A program made the translations under genes and the position numbers. From contig JAIBBN010000023.1 in assembly GCA_019694655.1 (NCBI GenBank), positions 1 to 39,311 on the forward strand: DNA of 39,311 nt, given 5' to 3'. Within the stretch, counting starts at the first letter, position 1, and each line of letters begins with the position of its first letter. The notes below the pieces were generated by a model. It saw only the letters and a list, made by a program, of their open reading frames with translations, ran no database searches and was not told the DNA's origin. The stretch is from Leptospirales bacterium (lineage in GTDB: Bacteria > Spirochaetota > Leptospiria > Leptospirales > Leptonemataceae). Positions 23,059 through 31,532 of this stretch are shown one piece after another.

Positions 23059-25050
23059 TTACAGCGCTGGCGCCGGCGTTGGGGCCGGGCCGATGCCGCC
23101 ATGGTCTCCGCCCGGCGCGGCCGTCTGCGGCGCATCGCCAGGCGCCGACGGATGGATGATTGCGTTCAGCTCCTCGCCGTTCATGCTTTCCTGACTGAGC
23201 AGGGTCTTGGCGATGCGTTCCAGCTTTTCGCGATTGTCGCGCAACATGTGGCGTCCGCGTTCCAGCTGCTGGGTGACAATGCGTTTTACTTCCTCGTCAA
23301 TTGCCGCAGCGGTATCATCGCTGTAGTGCCGGGAATGGGCCAGTTCTCTGCCCAGGAATACATTGTTGTTCTCATCGGTGTAGGATATTGTGCCCAGTCG
23401 ATCAGACATGCCCCATTCGCAGACCATGCGACGGGCAATGCGCGTGGCCTGCTGGATATCATTGGAGGCGCCGGTTGAGGTATCGCCAAACACCAGCTCC
23501 TCGGCCAGAAAGCCGCCCATCGCCATGCAGATGCGATCCTCCCAGTACTTGCTGGGATAGAAGTGCCGATCCTCTTCCGGCAGATAGTGCGTCAATCCGA
23601 GCGCCCGTCCGCGAGGAATGATCGTTACCTTGTGCACCGGATCGGAGTAGGGCAGCAGCGTGCCCAGCAGGGCATGGCCGCCTTCGTGGTAGGCGGTAAC
23701 CTCTTTTTCCTTGGGCGTAAGCATCAGCGACTTGCGCTCCGGCCCCATCATCACTTTGTCTTTGGCTTCTTCGAGCTCATCCATAGTAACGCGTCGCTTG
23801 TTGCGCCGCGCCGCCAGCAGTGCGCCCTCATTGATCAGGTTGGCTAGATCGGCGCCGGTGAAGCCAGGCGTGCCGCGGGCGATCTGTGCCAGCACCACAT
23901 CCGAAGTGAGCGGAATCTTGCGAGCGTGGATCTTGAGAATGGCTTCGCGACCTTTCACATCCGGCACATCGACGACGACCTGGCGATCAAAGCGGCCCGG
24001 ACGGAGCAAAGCCGGATCGAGAACATCGGGACGGTTGGTGGCGGCCATGACAATGACGCCCTCGTTTTCCTCAAAGCCATCCATCTCCACCAGCATCTGG
24101 TTTAGAGTTTGTTCGCGCTCGTCGTGCCCGCCGCCCAATCCGGCGCCGCGCAAACGACCGACCGCGTCGATCTCATCGATGAAGACAATGCAGGGCGCAT
24201 TCTTCTTGGCCTGCTCAAAAAGATCGCGCACGCGCGAGGCGCCAACGCCAACGAACATTTCCACAAAATCGGATCCGGAAATTGTGTAGAAGGGAACGCC
24301 AGCCTCGCCGGCAACGGCCTTGGCCAGCAGCGTCTTGCCGGTGCCCGGCGGGCCCACCAGCAGTACGCCCTTGGGAATGCGGGCGCCAATCGCCTGAAAC
24401 TTCCGCGGATCTTTCAAGAAGTCGACCACTTCTACCAGCTCCACTTTGGCTTCGTCGCAGCCCGCTACATCGATGAAGGTTACTTTGTTTTTGTCATCGG
24501 AAGTAAGGCGCGCTTTACTTTTGCCAAAGGCCAGGGCGCGGTTGCCTGTGCTTTGCAACTGGCGCATCATGAAGAGCCAGAATACAATGAACAGCAGCGC
24601 CACGGGCAGGTAGGGCGCCACCATGCTGAAAAAGCCGCCGTCTTCTTCGTTCACGAACTTATAAGCAATGCCGTTCGTATCGAGGGCGCGCGTCAGGTCA
24701 TCCGGAAGCGAGCCAGGGATCAGATCGACTGCAAAGGGGCGCGACTTCACGCGCAGCTTGGCCGGGGTATCATCCGGTTCGCGACGCAGATTGTGCGGCA
24801 AATAGTAGCCGCTGATCTGCTGCGGCTTGATCTGCAGCGTCAGCGAGGTTTCTGTCGGGTTGCTTTCCGATTCCGGGAGCGATAAAATTTCGCCGAAGCT
24901 TTCGCGACCCTCAGGGCTCAGCATCTGCCGGAACTGCGAGTAGCTCAGGTTTACCGGTTTGTTGCTTTGCTCGGGATGATGCGTCATCACGTACATAACG
25001 ACCAGCAGAACGAGCACGGCAAAGAGCAGGTATTTCAGACTACGATTCAT
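23059..25050 (-). CDS. ftsH: ATP-dependent membrane zinc protease FtsH
   Basis: The 663-aa hexameric AAA+ protease degrades misassembled membrane proteins and unstable regulators. An N-terminal helix (5-22) and a second one (~145-165) flank a periplasmic domain. The AAA domain shows Walker A GPPGTGKT (~232-239), Walker [10 protein letters not shown] (~286-294), the pore motif [17 protein letters not shown] and the [23 protein letters not shown]. The zinc site is HEGGH (~453-457), with the third ligand expected in [12 protein letters not shown]. The start is ATG 25050, with GAGG just upstream. The C-terminal ~25 residues are a Pro/Ala/Gly tail. All catalytic elements are intact. Confidence 0.97.
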   Translation of the reverse strand: MNRSLKYLLFAVLVLLVVMYVMTHHPEQSNKPVNLSYSQFRQMLSPEGRESFGEILSLPESESNPTETSLTLQIKPQQISGYYLPHNLRREPDDTPAKLRVKSRPFAVDLIPGSLPDDLTRALDTNGIAYKFVNEEDGGFFSMVAPYLPVALLFIVFWLFMMRQLQSTGNRALAFGKSKARLTSDDKNKVTFIDVAGCDEAKVELVEVVDFLKDPRKFQAIGARIPKGVLLVGPPGTGKTLLAKAVAGEAGVPFYTISGSDFVEMFVGVGASRVRDLFEQAKKNAPCIVFIDEIDAVGRLRGAGLGGGHDEREQTLNQMLVEMDGFEENEGVIVMAATNRPDVLDPALLRPGRFDRQVVVDVPDVKGREAILKIHARKIPLTSDVVLAQIARGTPGFTGADLANLINEGALLAARRNKRRVTMDELEEAKDKVMMGPERKSLMLTPKEKEVTAYHEGGHALLGTLLPYSDPVHKVTIIPRGRALGLTHYLPEEDRHFYPSKYWEDRICMAMGGFLAEELVFGDTSTGASNDIQQATRIARRMVCEWGMSDRLGTISYTDENNNVFLGRELAHSRHYSDDTAAAIDEEVKRIVTQQLERGRHMLRDNREKLERIAKTLLSQESMNGEELNAIIHPSAPGDAPQTAAPGGDHGGIGPAPTPAPAL

Positions 25051-25148
25051 CAAACCTCGGCGCCGGAGAGGCGCGTGCAGGCAATGTAGGCGCCTTTCCC
25101 CGTCCCGTCAATGCTAAGAGCCCAATTTGAAAGCCGGCGGCTCAGGGC

Positions 25149-25829
25149 TCAGACGACGATGCCAAGTTGGCGGCCCTTCTCGATGGCAGCGGAGCGCGCG
25201 CGAACTTCCAGCTTGCGGTAGATGCGCTCGACGTGATTTTTCAGGGTGTGCGTCGATATTCCCAGTTTTCGAGCGGCCTCGGCGTAGGTCATTCCAAGGG
25301 CCAGAAGCTTGAGGACGCGAGTTTCAGCGGCGGTCAGCGGACTTTCGCCAGCGGCTGCGCCGGCGCCCATGAAGCGGGCCAGTACGGCGCGGGCCAGGCG
25401 CGGCGCAATGGGACTGGCGCCCAGATGGACGCTCTGGATTTCAGCCAGCAGCAAATCAAGCGGCGTATCTTTCAGCAGATAGCCATCGGCGCCGGCTTCC
25501 AGGGCAAAGAGCAGTCGTTCTTCGTGCTCGAAGGCAGTGAAGATCAGAATTCGCGGTCGTCGATTGGAGCTGCGCTGACGAAGCTGACGAATCACTTCCA
25601 GAGCATTGCCGTCTGGCAGTTCAAAATCCAGCAGCAATACGTCGCATTGGAGGACATCGCTGTCCGCCATGCACTGCTGGGCGCTGGAGTAAACGGGACC
25701 AAGCAGCAAATCCTCGCTTGCCTGGATCTCGGCGCTGACCGCCTCGCTCATTTGCTGATCGTCTTCAGCGATGGCGACGCGGATCTTACGGCGCACACTG
25801 CGGGCCGCTGTGCTCTGCTCGGCTGCCAT
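25149..25829 (-). CDS. NarL/FixJ-type response regulator
   Basis: The 226-aa transcription factor has a receiver domain (acidic pair AEDD at ~21-24, phospho-acceptor Asp68 in VLLLDFELPDG, Thr98, Lys120 in YLLKD) and a LuxR-type helix-turn-helix (~163-222: LTAAETRVLKLLALGMTYAE, ISTHTLKNHVERIYRKL). A short basic N-terminal extension precedes the receiver. Its ATG lies 8 nt after the stop of the 7TMR-DISM histidine kinase, so the two form a two-component pair. The receiver has all expected residues. Target genes are unknown; ftsH follows downstream on the same strand about 100 bp away. Confidence 0.93.
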   Translation of the reverse strand: MAAEQSTAARSVRRKIRVAIAEDDQQMSEAVSAEIQASEDLLLGPVYSSAQQCMADSDVLQCDVLLLDFELPDGNALEVIRQLRQRSSNRRPRILIFTAFEHEERLLFALEAGADGYLLKDTPLDLLLAEIQSVHLGASPIAPRLARAVLARFMGAGAAAGESPLTAAETRVLKLLALGMTYAEAARKLGISTHTLKNHVERIYRKLEVRARSAAIEKGRQLGIVV

Positions 25830-25837
25830 GACGCATC

Positions 25838-27706
25838 CTAACTCTTGTGCGGGCCGTCTACAATCGGGAATTTTTCCCCAGGTCGCATTGCCGGCAGCCT
25901 GATGTGCAGCAAGACGCCCCGCTCGCGCCGGCTCCAGATACGCAGCCGGGCCCCCAGCTGGGCGGCGCGCTCGCGCAAATGCGCCAGTCCGGCCCCGGCG
26001 CGCGCGTCCGGAGCAAATCCGCGACCGTTGTCTGCAATCTGAAGATACGGTCGTCCGCGGCTATCGGCCCCCAGTAGAACGCCGACGCGGCTGGCTTCTG
26101 CGTGGCGCAGTACGTTGGCAATGGCTTCATAAAAGATACGCTGCAGATGAAAAGCCTGGCGCAACTCGAGGGCAACGGGCGCAATTTGGGACCGTGTTTC
26201 GATGCCGGCGGCCTCTTTCAATTCGGCCAGCCGTTGCTCCATTTCGGACGGAAGCTTTTGCGGAAGATCGGCCTCGGCGGCGTTGAGATGCACCAGGTCG
26301 CGAAGCCGGCGCAAGGCGCGGGCAATCTGTCGGTGCAAACGTTGCGAGCGTTGCTCCGGGCTGGCGGCGGCTTCGCGTAACATCAGCGAAAGATCGGAAC
26401 CGATCACATCATGCAGCTCGCGATTGATGCTGTCGCGCTCCTGTTGCAGCTGGCGCTGAAACTCGGCTTTTTCATGCTGACGCCGCAGCTCCATCTGACG
26501 GTAGCGATCGCCCAGGGCAAAGGAAAGCAGCAGGATTTCGATCGTGCAGGCCGCCGGCATGCCGCTATAAAGGACGAAGTCAGTAAAGAACAAGGACGAG
26601 CTGACTGTGACAACGCGCGTAATTCCAAACAGCGTCATATAGGACAGCGTCGTCGCAAAGGCCAGAACGAAGAAGCGTCCAGCGCGATAGCCGCGTCGCA
26701 GCGCCAGCGCGCCGGCAATCAGAGCAAGCATTGAACCTGGCAGCAGCATCGCCGCGCCAAGTGCATTGGCATTGCGCGGACCAAGCAATGCTGCCAGCGG
26801 GGCCAGCACAACCAGCGCCGCTGCGCCGTATTGAAACAGGGCCGCCAGGCGCGACCCTGTCGAATGCAGGGGCAGGAAGCTGGCGCTGAATTTCCAGAGC
26901 GCCGCCAGCATCAAGAGGGTCAGCGGTCCAGGCAGCGCCAGTTCAAGGCCCGGATGCTGCTGCAATCCAAACTCCAGTAGAAATCCGCCAATGGTCATTT
27001 GCAGCAAAACAAAAAATGCAGCATAGGCGGCGTAGTAGAGGTAGCTGCGGTCGCGAACGGAAAAGAAGAGAAAGAGATTGTATAGCGCCATGATCCATTG
27101 CGCCCCGAGGAAGAGTCCGCCGAAATACAGCTCGCCGCGGTCTCGTTCCACCAGCTGTCGACAGGAGCTCAAGCGAAGGTGCGGCTTGATCGGCGACTGA
27201 CTGGAGATATGCAACAAGGCCAGTCCCCGGGTTGCAGGCAGAAGACGAAAGGCGTGAGGACGAATGTGCAGATCGTCGCCAGCCCTGGCCAGGGCGCCGC
27301 CATGGGATTCGCTCAGAATCTGCGCCCCGTCGCGCTGCTGCACGTCGATATGACTGAGCCGCTGGGCGAGGGCTGCCAGGCAGGTATCGCCGCTGGCATC
27401 GCTGCTGGCGTAGGGCAATGCAAAGTAAAAATGTCGTGAGCTGAAACCGCGATGCAGCATCGCTTCAGTGAGGCGACGACCATTGCCATTGCTATAACTG
27501 GCAAACAGTTGATCAAAGCCAAGCAGTTGGACGCTGGAGGGAAGCTCAATCAAGTAGGGCTCCAGCGGCAGAGCCTCAGAGGGCGCTGCGTCAAGTTGCA
27601 GCAACGGCGCCTGGTCTTTTGGCAACGGCCGCGACGCTGCCTCACATTTCAGGACGAAGGCCGCAAGGGCAATGAATGGCAGAAGAGTCGAAGCAAGGCG
27701 GCGCAT
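25838..27706 (-). CDS. 7TMR-DISM sensor histidine kinase (HisKA_3 type)
   Basis: The 622-aa membrane kinase begins with a signal peptide (LASTLLPFIALAAFVLKCEA), followed by an extracytoplasmic beta domain (~30-190), seven membrane helices (~190-405: GGLFLGAQWIMALYNLFLFF, YYAAYAAFFVLLQMTIGGFL and others), a coiled coil and a NarL-type kinase core. The phospho-acceptor is His432 in RELHDVIGSDLSLM. The ATPase domain shows FYEAIANVLRHAEASRV, ADNGRGFAP and GAGLAHLRERAAQLGA. It overlaps no gene but is followed by its response regulator after 8 nt. The DISM periplasmic domain in this protein class is thought to bind carbohydrates or small ligands; the actual ligand is not known. Confidence 0.93.
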   Translation of the reverse strand: MRRLASTLLPFIALAAFVLKCEAASRPLPKDQAPLLQLDAAPSEALPLEPYLIELPSSVQLLGFDQLFASYSNGNGRRLTEAMLHRGFSSRHFYFALPYASSDASGDTCLAALAQRLSHIDVQQRDGAQILSESHGGALARAGDDLHIRPHAFRLLPATRGLALLHISSQSPIKPHLRLSSCRQLVERDRGELYFGGLFLGAQWIMALYNLFLFFSVRDRSYLYYAAYAAFFVLLQMTIGGFLLEFGLQQHPGLELALPGPLTLLMLAALWKFSASFLPLHSTGSRLAALFQYGAAALVVLAPLAALLGPRNANALGAAMLLPGSMLALIAGALALRRGYRAGRFFVLAFATTLSYMTLFGITRVVTVSSSLFFTDFVLYSGMPAACTIEILLLSFALGDRYRQMELRRQHEKAEFQRQLQQERDSINRELHDVIGSDLSLMLREAAASPEQRSQRLHRQIARALRRLRDLVHLNAAEADLPQKLPSEMEQRLAELKEAAGIETRSQIAPVALELRQAFHLQRIFYEAIANVLRHAEASRVGVLLGADSRGRPYLQIADNGRGFAPDARAGAGLAHLRERAAQLGARLRIWSRRERGVLLHIRLPAMRPGEKFPIVDGPHKS

Positions 27707-27758
27707 GGGTCAGAGCTGCGGCACTGTGCTGGCAAGGATTGGCTGGACCGTCCTCTTC

Positions 27759-27824
27759 GCAAGAGCTTCGTTGCAATTTCAAGGCTTCCTGGCGGGGGAG
27801 TGGGGAATTATGGCCCCTTGACAG
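27759..27824 (+). repeat. Leader repeat, copy 1, upstream of beta-propeller gene
   Basis: A 66-nt block beginning GCAAGAGCTTCGTTGCAATT and ending TTGACAG recurs at 29619-29684 with about seven differences. It can form two small hairpins: CTTCCT-GGCG-GGGGAG and GGGG...CCCC. It contains a Shine-Dalgarno-like GGGGAG before a three-codon ORF (ATG GCC CCT TGA, from 27810). It lies 31 bp before the lipoprotein start. Confidence 0.8.
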
Positions 27825-27855
27825 GCATGTGGAAATAGTCCAGCGTGTAGTGCCG

Positions 27856-28953
27856 ATGAATGGGATCAGGACTTTGCTGCTTGGGCTGCTGGCGACCATT
27901 GCAGCTCTGCCGCAATTGCAATGCCAGCGCGCCGATTGCCGTCTGACCGACGCAGGATGCAATCCGCTAACAGCTTTGCTGGTCTGGCAGCCGCGCCCTC
28001 GATTCCTGTATGTGGCCGCCTCCAATTCGATTCTACAGTTTGCATTCGACGCCAGCGGCGCCTTAAGTCTGGCCGGCAGCCTCAGCTTGAACGCAACGCC
28101 CTCGGCCATGGCGGCAAGCAAGGGCGGGGGCCTCGTTGCCGCCGTTGCGGGCCAGACACTGCACTTGATCGCTCTGGACCCATTGCGGGGAGCGATGAGC
28201 TTAGGCTACAGCTTCGATTTAGGATCAACATCCTTTGCACTGCGCTTTTCGCCGGATGATCGCTTCCTTTACGTAGCGGAGAGCGTGAGCAATACTCTGG
28301 ACGTGTTCAGGGTGGAGGGCGGCGCAGCACAACGCATTGCCCAGGTTGCCACAGACCTGGGTCCCTATGGCGTGCTTCTGGATTCAAGCGGCCGTGATCT
28401 GTATCTATCGCAATACGATGCGGCCAGCGTACGCCACTTCCGGGTGGATGCCAGTAGCGGACTTTTGACCCAGGTTTTGCCAGATTGGACCCTGGGCAGC
28501 GATACCAGTTTGCTGCTGCTTTCGCCTGACGAATCCTATCTTTACGCGCTCAATTCCACATTCATCAGCGTTGGTCTGCTGGCGCGCGATGCGCAAACAG
28601 GTAATCTGACTGATCAAGGCGCATTTACTTATACGCACTCCGACGTCTCGGACATGAAGATCTCCGCGGACGGCGCCTGGATCTATTTTCTGGACCGCGG
28701 CGACAATCTGCTCTATCGCTGCGCACGCAATTCACAAAATGGAACCATCGGTGCGCAACAGGATTCGACGGCCGTGCCAACCAATCCACAGGCGCTGGTT
28801 CTACTCAGCGAACGAGGCATGCTCTATACCGCCTCGGGCACAGCATCGCTGGTCGAGTCGCGGGCGCTCTATACGGGCGACGGCAGTATTGGCCCCGCGA
28901 TCCAACAGTTGGCCGCGCCTTCGGCGACTGCGCTGGAGCTGGTTGTTTACTGA
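27856..28953 (+). CDS. Beta-propeller (lactonase-like) lipoprotein, paralogue 1
   Basis: The 365-aa exported protein begins with a short hydrophobic signal ending in LPQLQC, a relaxed spirochaete-type lipobox, and then the motif CRLTDAGCNPL, which the second paralogue shares. The body consists of repeated beta-propeller blades of the YncE/lactonase type: RFLYVAASNSILQFAFDASG, SPDDRFLYVAESVSNTLDVF, DSSGRDLYLSQYDAASVRHF and SPDESYLYALNS. No catalytic role is evident; such propellers often bind partners at the envelope. ATG 27856 starts the signal peptide; the longer open frame upstream only reads through the leader repeat. It is divergent from the 7TMR-DISM kinase gene. Confidence 0.82.
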   Translation: MNGIRTLLLGLLATIAALPQLQCQRADCRLTDAGCNPLTALLVWQPRPRFLYVAASNSILQFAFDASGALSLAGSLSLNATPSAMAASKGGGLVAAVAGQTLHLIALDPLRGAMSLGYSFDLGSTSFALRFSPDDRFLYVAESVSNTLDVFRVEGGAAQRIAQVATDLGPYGVLLDSSGRDLYLSQYDAASVRHFRVDASSGLLTQVLPDWTLGSDTSLLLLSPDESYLYALNSTFISVGLLARDAQTGNLTDQGAFTYTHSDVSDMKISADGAWIYFLDRGDNLLYRCARNSQNGTIGAQQDSTAVPTNPQALVLLSERGMLYTASGTASLVESRALYTGDGSIGPAIQQLAAPSATALELVVY

Positions 28954-29002
28954 TACATTGATTCCATTTGAGGCCGGCGCCGGACAGCACCGACGACAAG
29001 AA

Positions 29003-29401
29003 CTACCAGAGCTGGCGCAGACCCGCTCGTTCGTACCGCTTCATCTCCTGATCTCTGGACAACAGACGGCGCCTGTCCTAGATACAATGCCAGATGATCA
29101 TTCGATCAAATGGATCGCGGTGTTTTGTCTTCACCAGACGGTGGTAGGAACTCAGCACATCAGCATCGAGGCCCAGGATCTCGAATCCGGATTTGTTTGC
29201 GGCTTCCGGAATGTCCTCCGGCTCGGCGCCTTTCAACTCCAACTTGCCCAGTGCGTATTTCAGAGAGATTTCCCAGAAAGTTGCTGCTGATACGTAGACG
29301 CCGATTGCTCTGTCCCCAATGATCTCTTTGACGCCTTGGGACAGTGCATCCGGCTTAAATAATGCCCACAGTAGCGTATGCGTATCGACGACGTAGGTCA
29401 T
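29003..29401 (-). pseudogene. vapC: vapC-like PIN toxin gene with in-frame amber codon
   Basis: The frame encodes a PIN-domain toxin (VVDTHTLLWALF with Asp6, TFWEISLKYALGKL with Glu44, HRDPFDRMIIWHCI with Asp96/Asp99) but meets TAG at 29078-29080. Directly after the TAG the same frame continues with the expected family C-terminus DRRRLLSRDQEMKRYERAGL, ending RQLW before a stop at 29003-29005. A single CAG-to-TAG change would explain it. The truncated 107-aa product lacks the last acidic residue and final strand, so it is probably inactive unless the amber codon is read through. It overlaps the stop of the antitoxin remnant. Confidence 0.85.
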
Positions 29402-29543
29402 CCGAGCATCTCTTGATCGGTCATCTTGAAATCCGCACGCAGCTTGAACGTCGCGACTTACCGTAGCAGACGGCTACTTCCTCGCCCTTCTGAATCGATG
29501 CCAGGACCTCGGAGAACTTGGCCTTGAACTCGGCCACCGTCAT
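29398..29543 (-). pseudogene. Antitoxin gene remnant (internal deletion and frameshift)
   Basis: From ATG 29543 the frame reads TVAEFKAKFSEVLASIQKGE then EVAVCYGKS, a Phd-type antitoxin N-terminus, but it drifts into nonsense and stops at a TGA far short of normal length. In another frame the expected C-terminal end is visible, TFKLRADFKMTDQEMLG, with a TGA overlapping the toxin ATG (ATGA). The two pieces are out of frame and the middle ~20 residues are missing, so a deletion has joined them. Confidence 0.75.
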
Positions 29544-29618
29544 GTTTTCATAACAACATGCAACGGTTTACCCGTCATAGTATCGGTAGTATTTTGGAGC
29601 GACGGGGGGAGCAGCCTG

Positions 29619-29684
29619 GCAAGAGCTTCGTTGCAATTTCCAGGCTTCCCAGCGGGGGAGTGGGGAATAATGGCCCATTGACAG
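29619..29684 (+). repeat. Leader repeat, copy 2, upstream of beta-propeller gene
   Basis: This is the second copy of the 66-nt block at 27759-27824. The first hairpin is kept with U-G to C-G type changes (CTTCCC-AGCG-GGGGAG), and the second becomes TGGG...CCCA. The SD-like GGGGAG and a three-codon ORF (ATG GCC CAT TGA, from 29670) are also kept. It ends 12 bp before the lipoprotein ATG. Confidence 0.8.
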
Positions 29685-29696
29685 CTGGCTGGAATC

Positions 29697-30842
29697 ATGC
29701 ACTCTCTAAGACGAATGTTCCCGGCCCGGTCCAGGTTACTTGCAGCTCTGGTATCGCTACTTTGTGGGGCGCAGTGCGTAGAATACGAGTGTCGCCCCAC
29801 CGACGGGGCCTGCAGTCCGCTGGCTTTCCTGGCGGTCTACGCGCAACGTTTGCCGCGTTACGTCTACGTTGCCGGGATTACGACTCCGACGGAGGTAGTA
29901 GCCTACGCCGTCGATGCAGCAAGCGGCTCGCTAACTTCAAGAAAAGTCGTTGCCGCTACCGGCGACAGTTATCGTGCCATTGCCATACATCCATCCGGCG
30001 GCCTGCTATTTCTGGCGATTCAGGGAAGCGGTCAAATTGAGAGCTATCGCATCGACCGCAGCACCGGCGCTCTGAGCCTGCTCAGCACAATTGTAGCCGA
30101 TACTGGCCTTGAGGACATCATTCTCAGTCCCGATGGACGGCGCCTCTACGCATTGACAATCAGCGCCGGCGAGGTAATCAGCTTTGTTGTGAATGAAGCC
30201 AGCGGCGAATTGCAGGCCGTTCTGCCGACGGAAGTAGTTGGAATCGATTCGCATCGCCTGGCAATTGATTCCAGCGGCGCATTGCTGGTTACCGCCGATC
30301 ATGGCTCGAATCAAGTCGATTCATTTCCAATTGATGCTGCTTCGGGCCGCGCATCGTCGCTGGCAACGCTGGAGTTTTCGCTTGCGGTTCGCAACACGCT
30401 GCGCTTTCATCATAGCCGACCTGTGCTCTACATGGCCGATAGCTCTGGCGCATACACTGGCGTCGTAGATACTGCCGCGCCGACCATGGCGCTTGTAGGG
30501 ACGGCGTCCGCCGGCAGTCAGTCCTCCGATGTTTTTCCCGCTCATTCCGGCCGATTTGCGCTGGTCAGCGATTCCATGGACGGTCTGGTTTACCAGTACG
30601 CAATATCTGCCGTCGATCAAAGCCTGCAGTCCAACGGCAATATAGCCGCCGGATCGGGCGCGGCAGGAGCAGGTCCCATTCGCATCGCCATCGATGAAAG
30701 CGACCGGCTGGTCTATGTGGCTAACGCTACCGATGGGACGCTGCTGGCTTACCGCGTACAGACCGCGAGCGGAATCTTACAGCAAAGCGGAGTATACGCA
30801 GCGACGCCGGCGGCCGGCGTTGTCGCCATCGCCCATTTCTAG
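29697..30842 (+). CDS. Beta-propeller (lactonase-like) lipoprotein, paralogue 2
   Basis: The 381-aa protein has a signal sequence (SRLLAALVSLLCGAQC) with Cys at the likely lipid-attachment site, followed by ECRPTDGACSPLAFL, the same cysteine motif as paralogue 1. Propeller blades are clear: RYVYVAGITTPTEVVAYAVD, HPSGGLLFLAIQGSGQIESY, SPDGRRLYALTISAGEVISF, and near the end DESDRLVYVANATDGTLLAY. Two starts are possible (29697 and 29715); both keep the signal peptide. Its TAG overlaps the stop of the convergent pth gene in one CTAG. Shared leader, signal motif and fold show that the pair arose by duplication that included the upstream region. Confidence 0.84.
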   Translation: MHSLRRMFPARSRLLAALVSLLCGAQCVEYECRPTDGACSPLAFLAVYAQRLPRYVYVAGITTPTEVVAYAVDAASGSLTSRKVVAATGDSYRAIAIHPSGGLLFLAIQGSGQIESYRIDRSTGALSLLSTIVADTGLEDIILSPDGRRLYALTISAGEVISFVVNEASGELQAVLPTEVVGIDSHRLAIDSSGALLVTADHGSNQVDSFPIDAASGRASSLATLEFSLAVRNTLRFHHSRPVLYMADSSGAYTGVVDTAAPTMALVGTASAGSQSSDVFPAHSGRFALVSDSMDGLVYQYAISAVDQSLQSNGNIAAGSGAAGAGPIRIAIDESDRLVYVANATDGTLLAYRVQTASGILQQSGVYAATPAAGVVAIAHF

Positions 30843-31402
30843 AACTTAAACTTCTCCACCACTTCTTCAATCTCGCCGTGTGTGATGGAGCGGATGGCCG
30901 CCTCGGCGTCGTTGATGATTGTGATCAGCTGAAGATTTTCCAGCGGCTCAAACTCCTGCATTACGTACTTGGTTCGCACGGTGCCATTTGTCGCCGGGCC
31001 CTGAATGCCCACGCGCACGCGGATGAACTCCGGAGATTTCAGATTGATGCGCAGATTTTCGACGGCCGGGTGGGCGTAGTCCTCGCCGCCCTTTTCCACG
31101 ACCAGACGGCCAAGGTTCAAACTGAAGTCGTCGAGGATTACGATGATATCGTCGGGTTTGATCCGCAGAAAGGATGCAATGTACAGCGCCGCTTCGCCGG
31201 ACAATTCGGAGAAAGTTTGCGGCTTGAGCAGAACGACTTCCTCGCCCTCAAAGTCTCCGCGTCCAATCAGCGACTTCTTCTTCTTGGTTCGGATGTCGAT
31301 GTTGTTGTTGTTGGCAATTACATCCAGGATTTTGAAGCCGATATTCGCCCGGTAGTTGACGAACTTCTCTCCTGGATTGCCGAGTCCGATGATAAGTTTC
31401 AT
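30839..31402 (-). CDS. pth: Peptidyl-tRNA hydrolase-family protein lacking catalytic residues
   Basis: The 187-aa protein matches the Pth family in fold-defining parts: KLIIGLGNPGEKFVNYRANIGF, VVLLKPQTFSELSGEA, DDIIVILDDFSLNLGRLVV and EFIRVRVGIQGP. However, the catalytic His (E. coli His20, in RHNxG) is Ala19 here, the Asn68 position (usually MNLSG) is Glu66, and the region of His113-Asn114 (usually GHNG) reads AHPAV. Asn9 and one Asp (91 or 92) remain. ATG 31402 gives the exact family start. It is the last gene of the housekeeping cluster. Either this is a non-hydrolytic paralogue or the lineage uses different residues; nothing else in the window replaces it. Confidence 0.85.
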   Translation of the reverse strand: MKLIIGLGNPGEKFVNYRANIGFKILDVIANNNNIDIRTKKKKSLIGRGDFEGEEVVLLKPQTFSELSGEAALYIASFLRIKPDDIIVILDDFSLNLGRLVVEKGGEDYAHPAVENLRINLKSPEFIRVRVGIQGPATNGTVRTKYVMQEFEPLENLQLITIINDAEAAIRSITHGEIEEVVEKFKF

Positions 31403-31438
31403 AGGGCCCGCCCCGCTATCAAGTTTCGGCAACCTGCC

Positions 31439-31485
31439 CCCCTGAAATTCAGGGGCCGGCGGCCGGGCGGGGCGCCAGGCCCCGC
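31439..31485 (-). other. Two strong hairpins between rplY and pth
   Basis: CCCCTGA-AAT-TCAGGGG (31439-31455) and GCGGGGC-GCCAG-GCCCCGC (31467-31485) are perfect 7-bp stems in the 130-bp gap between rplY and pth. Neither is followed by a T-run on either strand, so a simple intrinsic terminator is unlikely; RNA processing or stability control is possible. Confidence 0.5.
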
Positions 31486-31532
31486 ACTCATCCCCGCGCC
31501 GCACCAGGCGCAACGGGGATCGATCCTGAGCC

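Noticed and set aside
27819-27856. TTGACA in the leader repeat as a -35 promoter element
   Set aside because: In the second copy the TTGACA lies about 13 bp before the start codon, too close for a promoter, so the conserved block is more likely transcribed leader than promoter.
29078-29080. TAG in the second vapC as a recoded amino acid
   Set aside because: No pyrrolysine or suppressor tRNA gene is visible, the antitoxin next to it is also broken, and a single CAG-to-TAG change is simpler.
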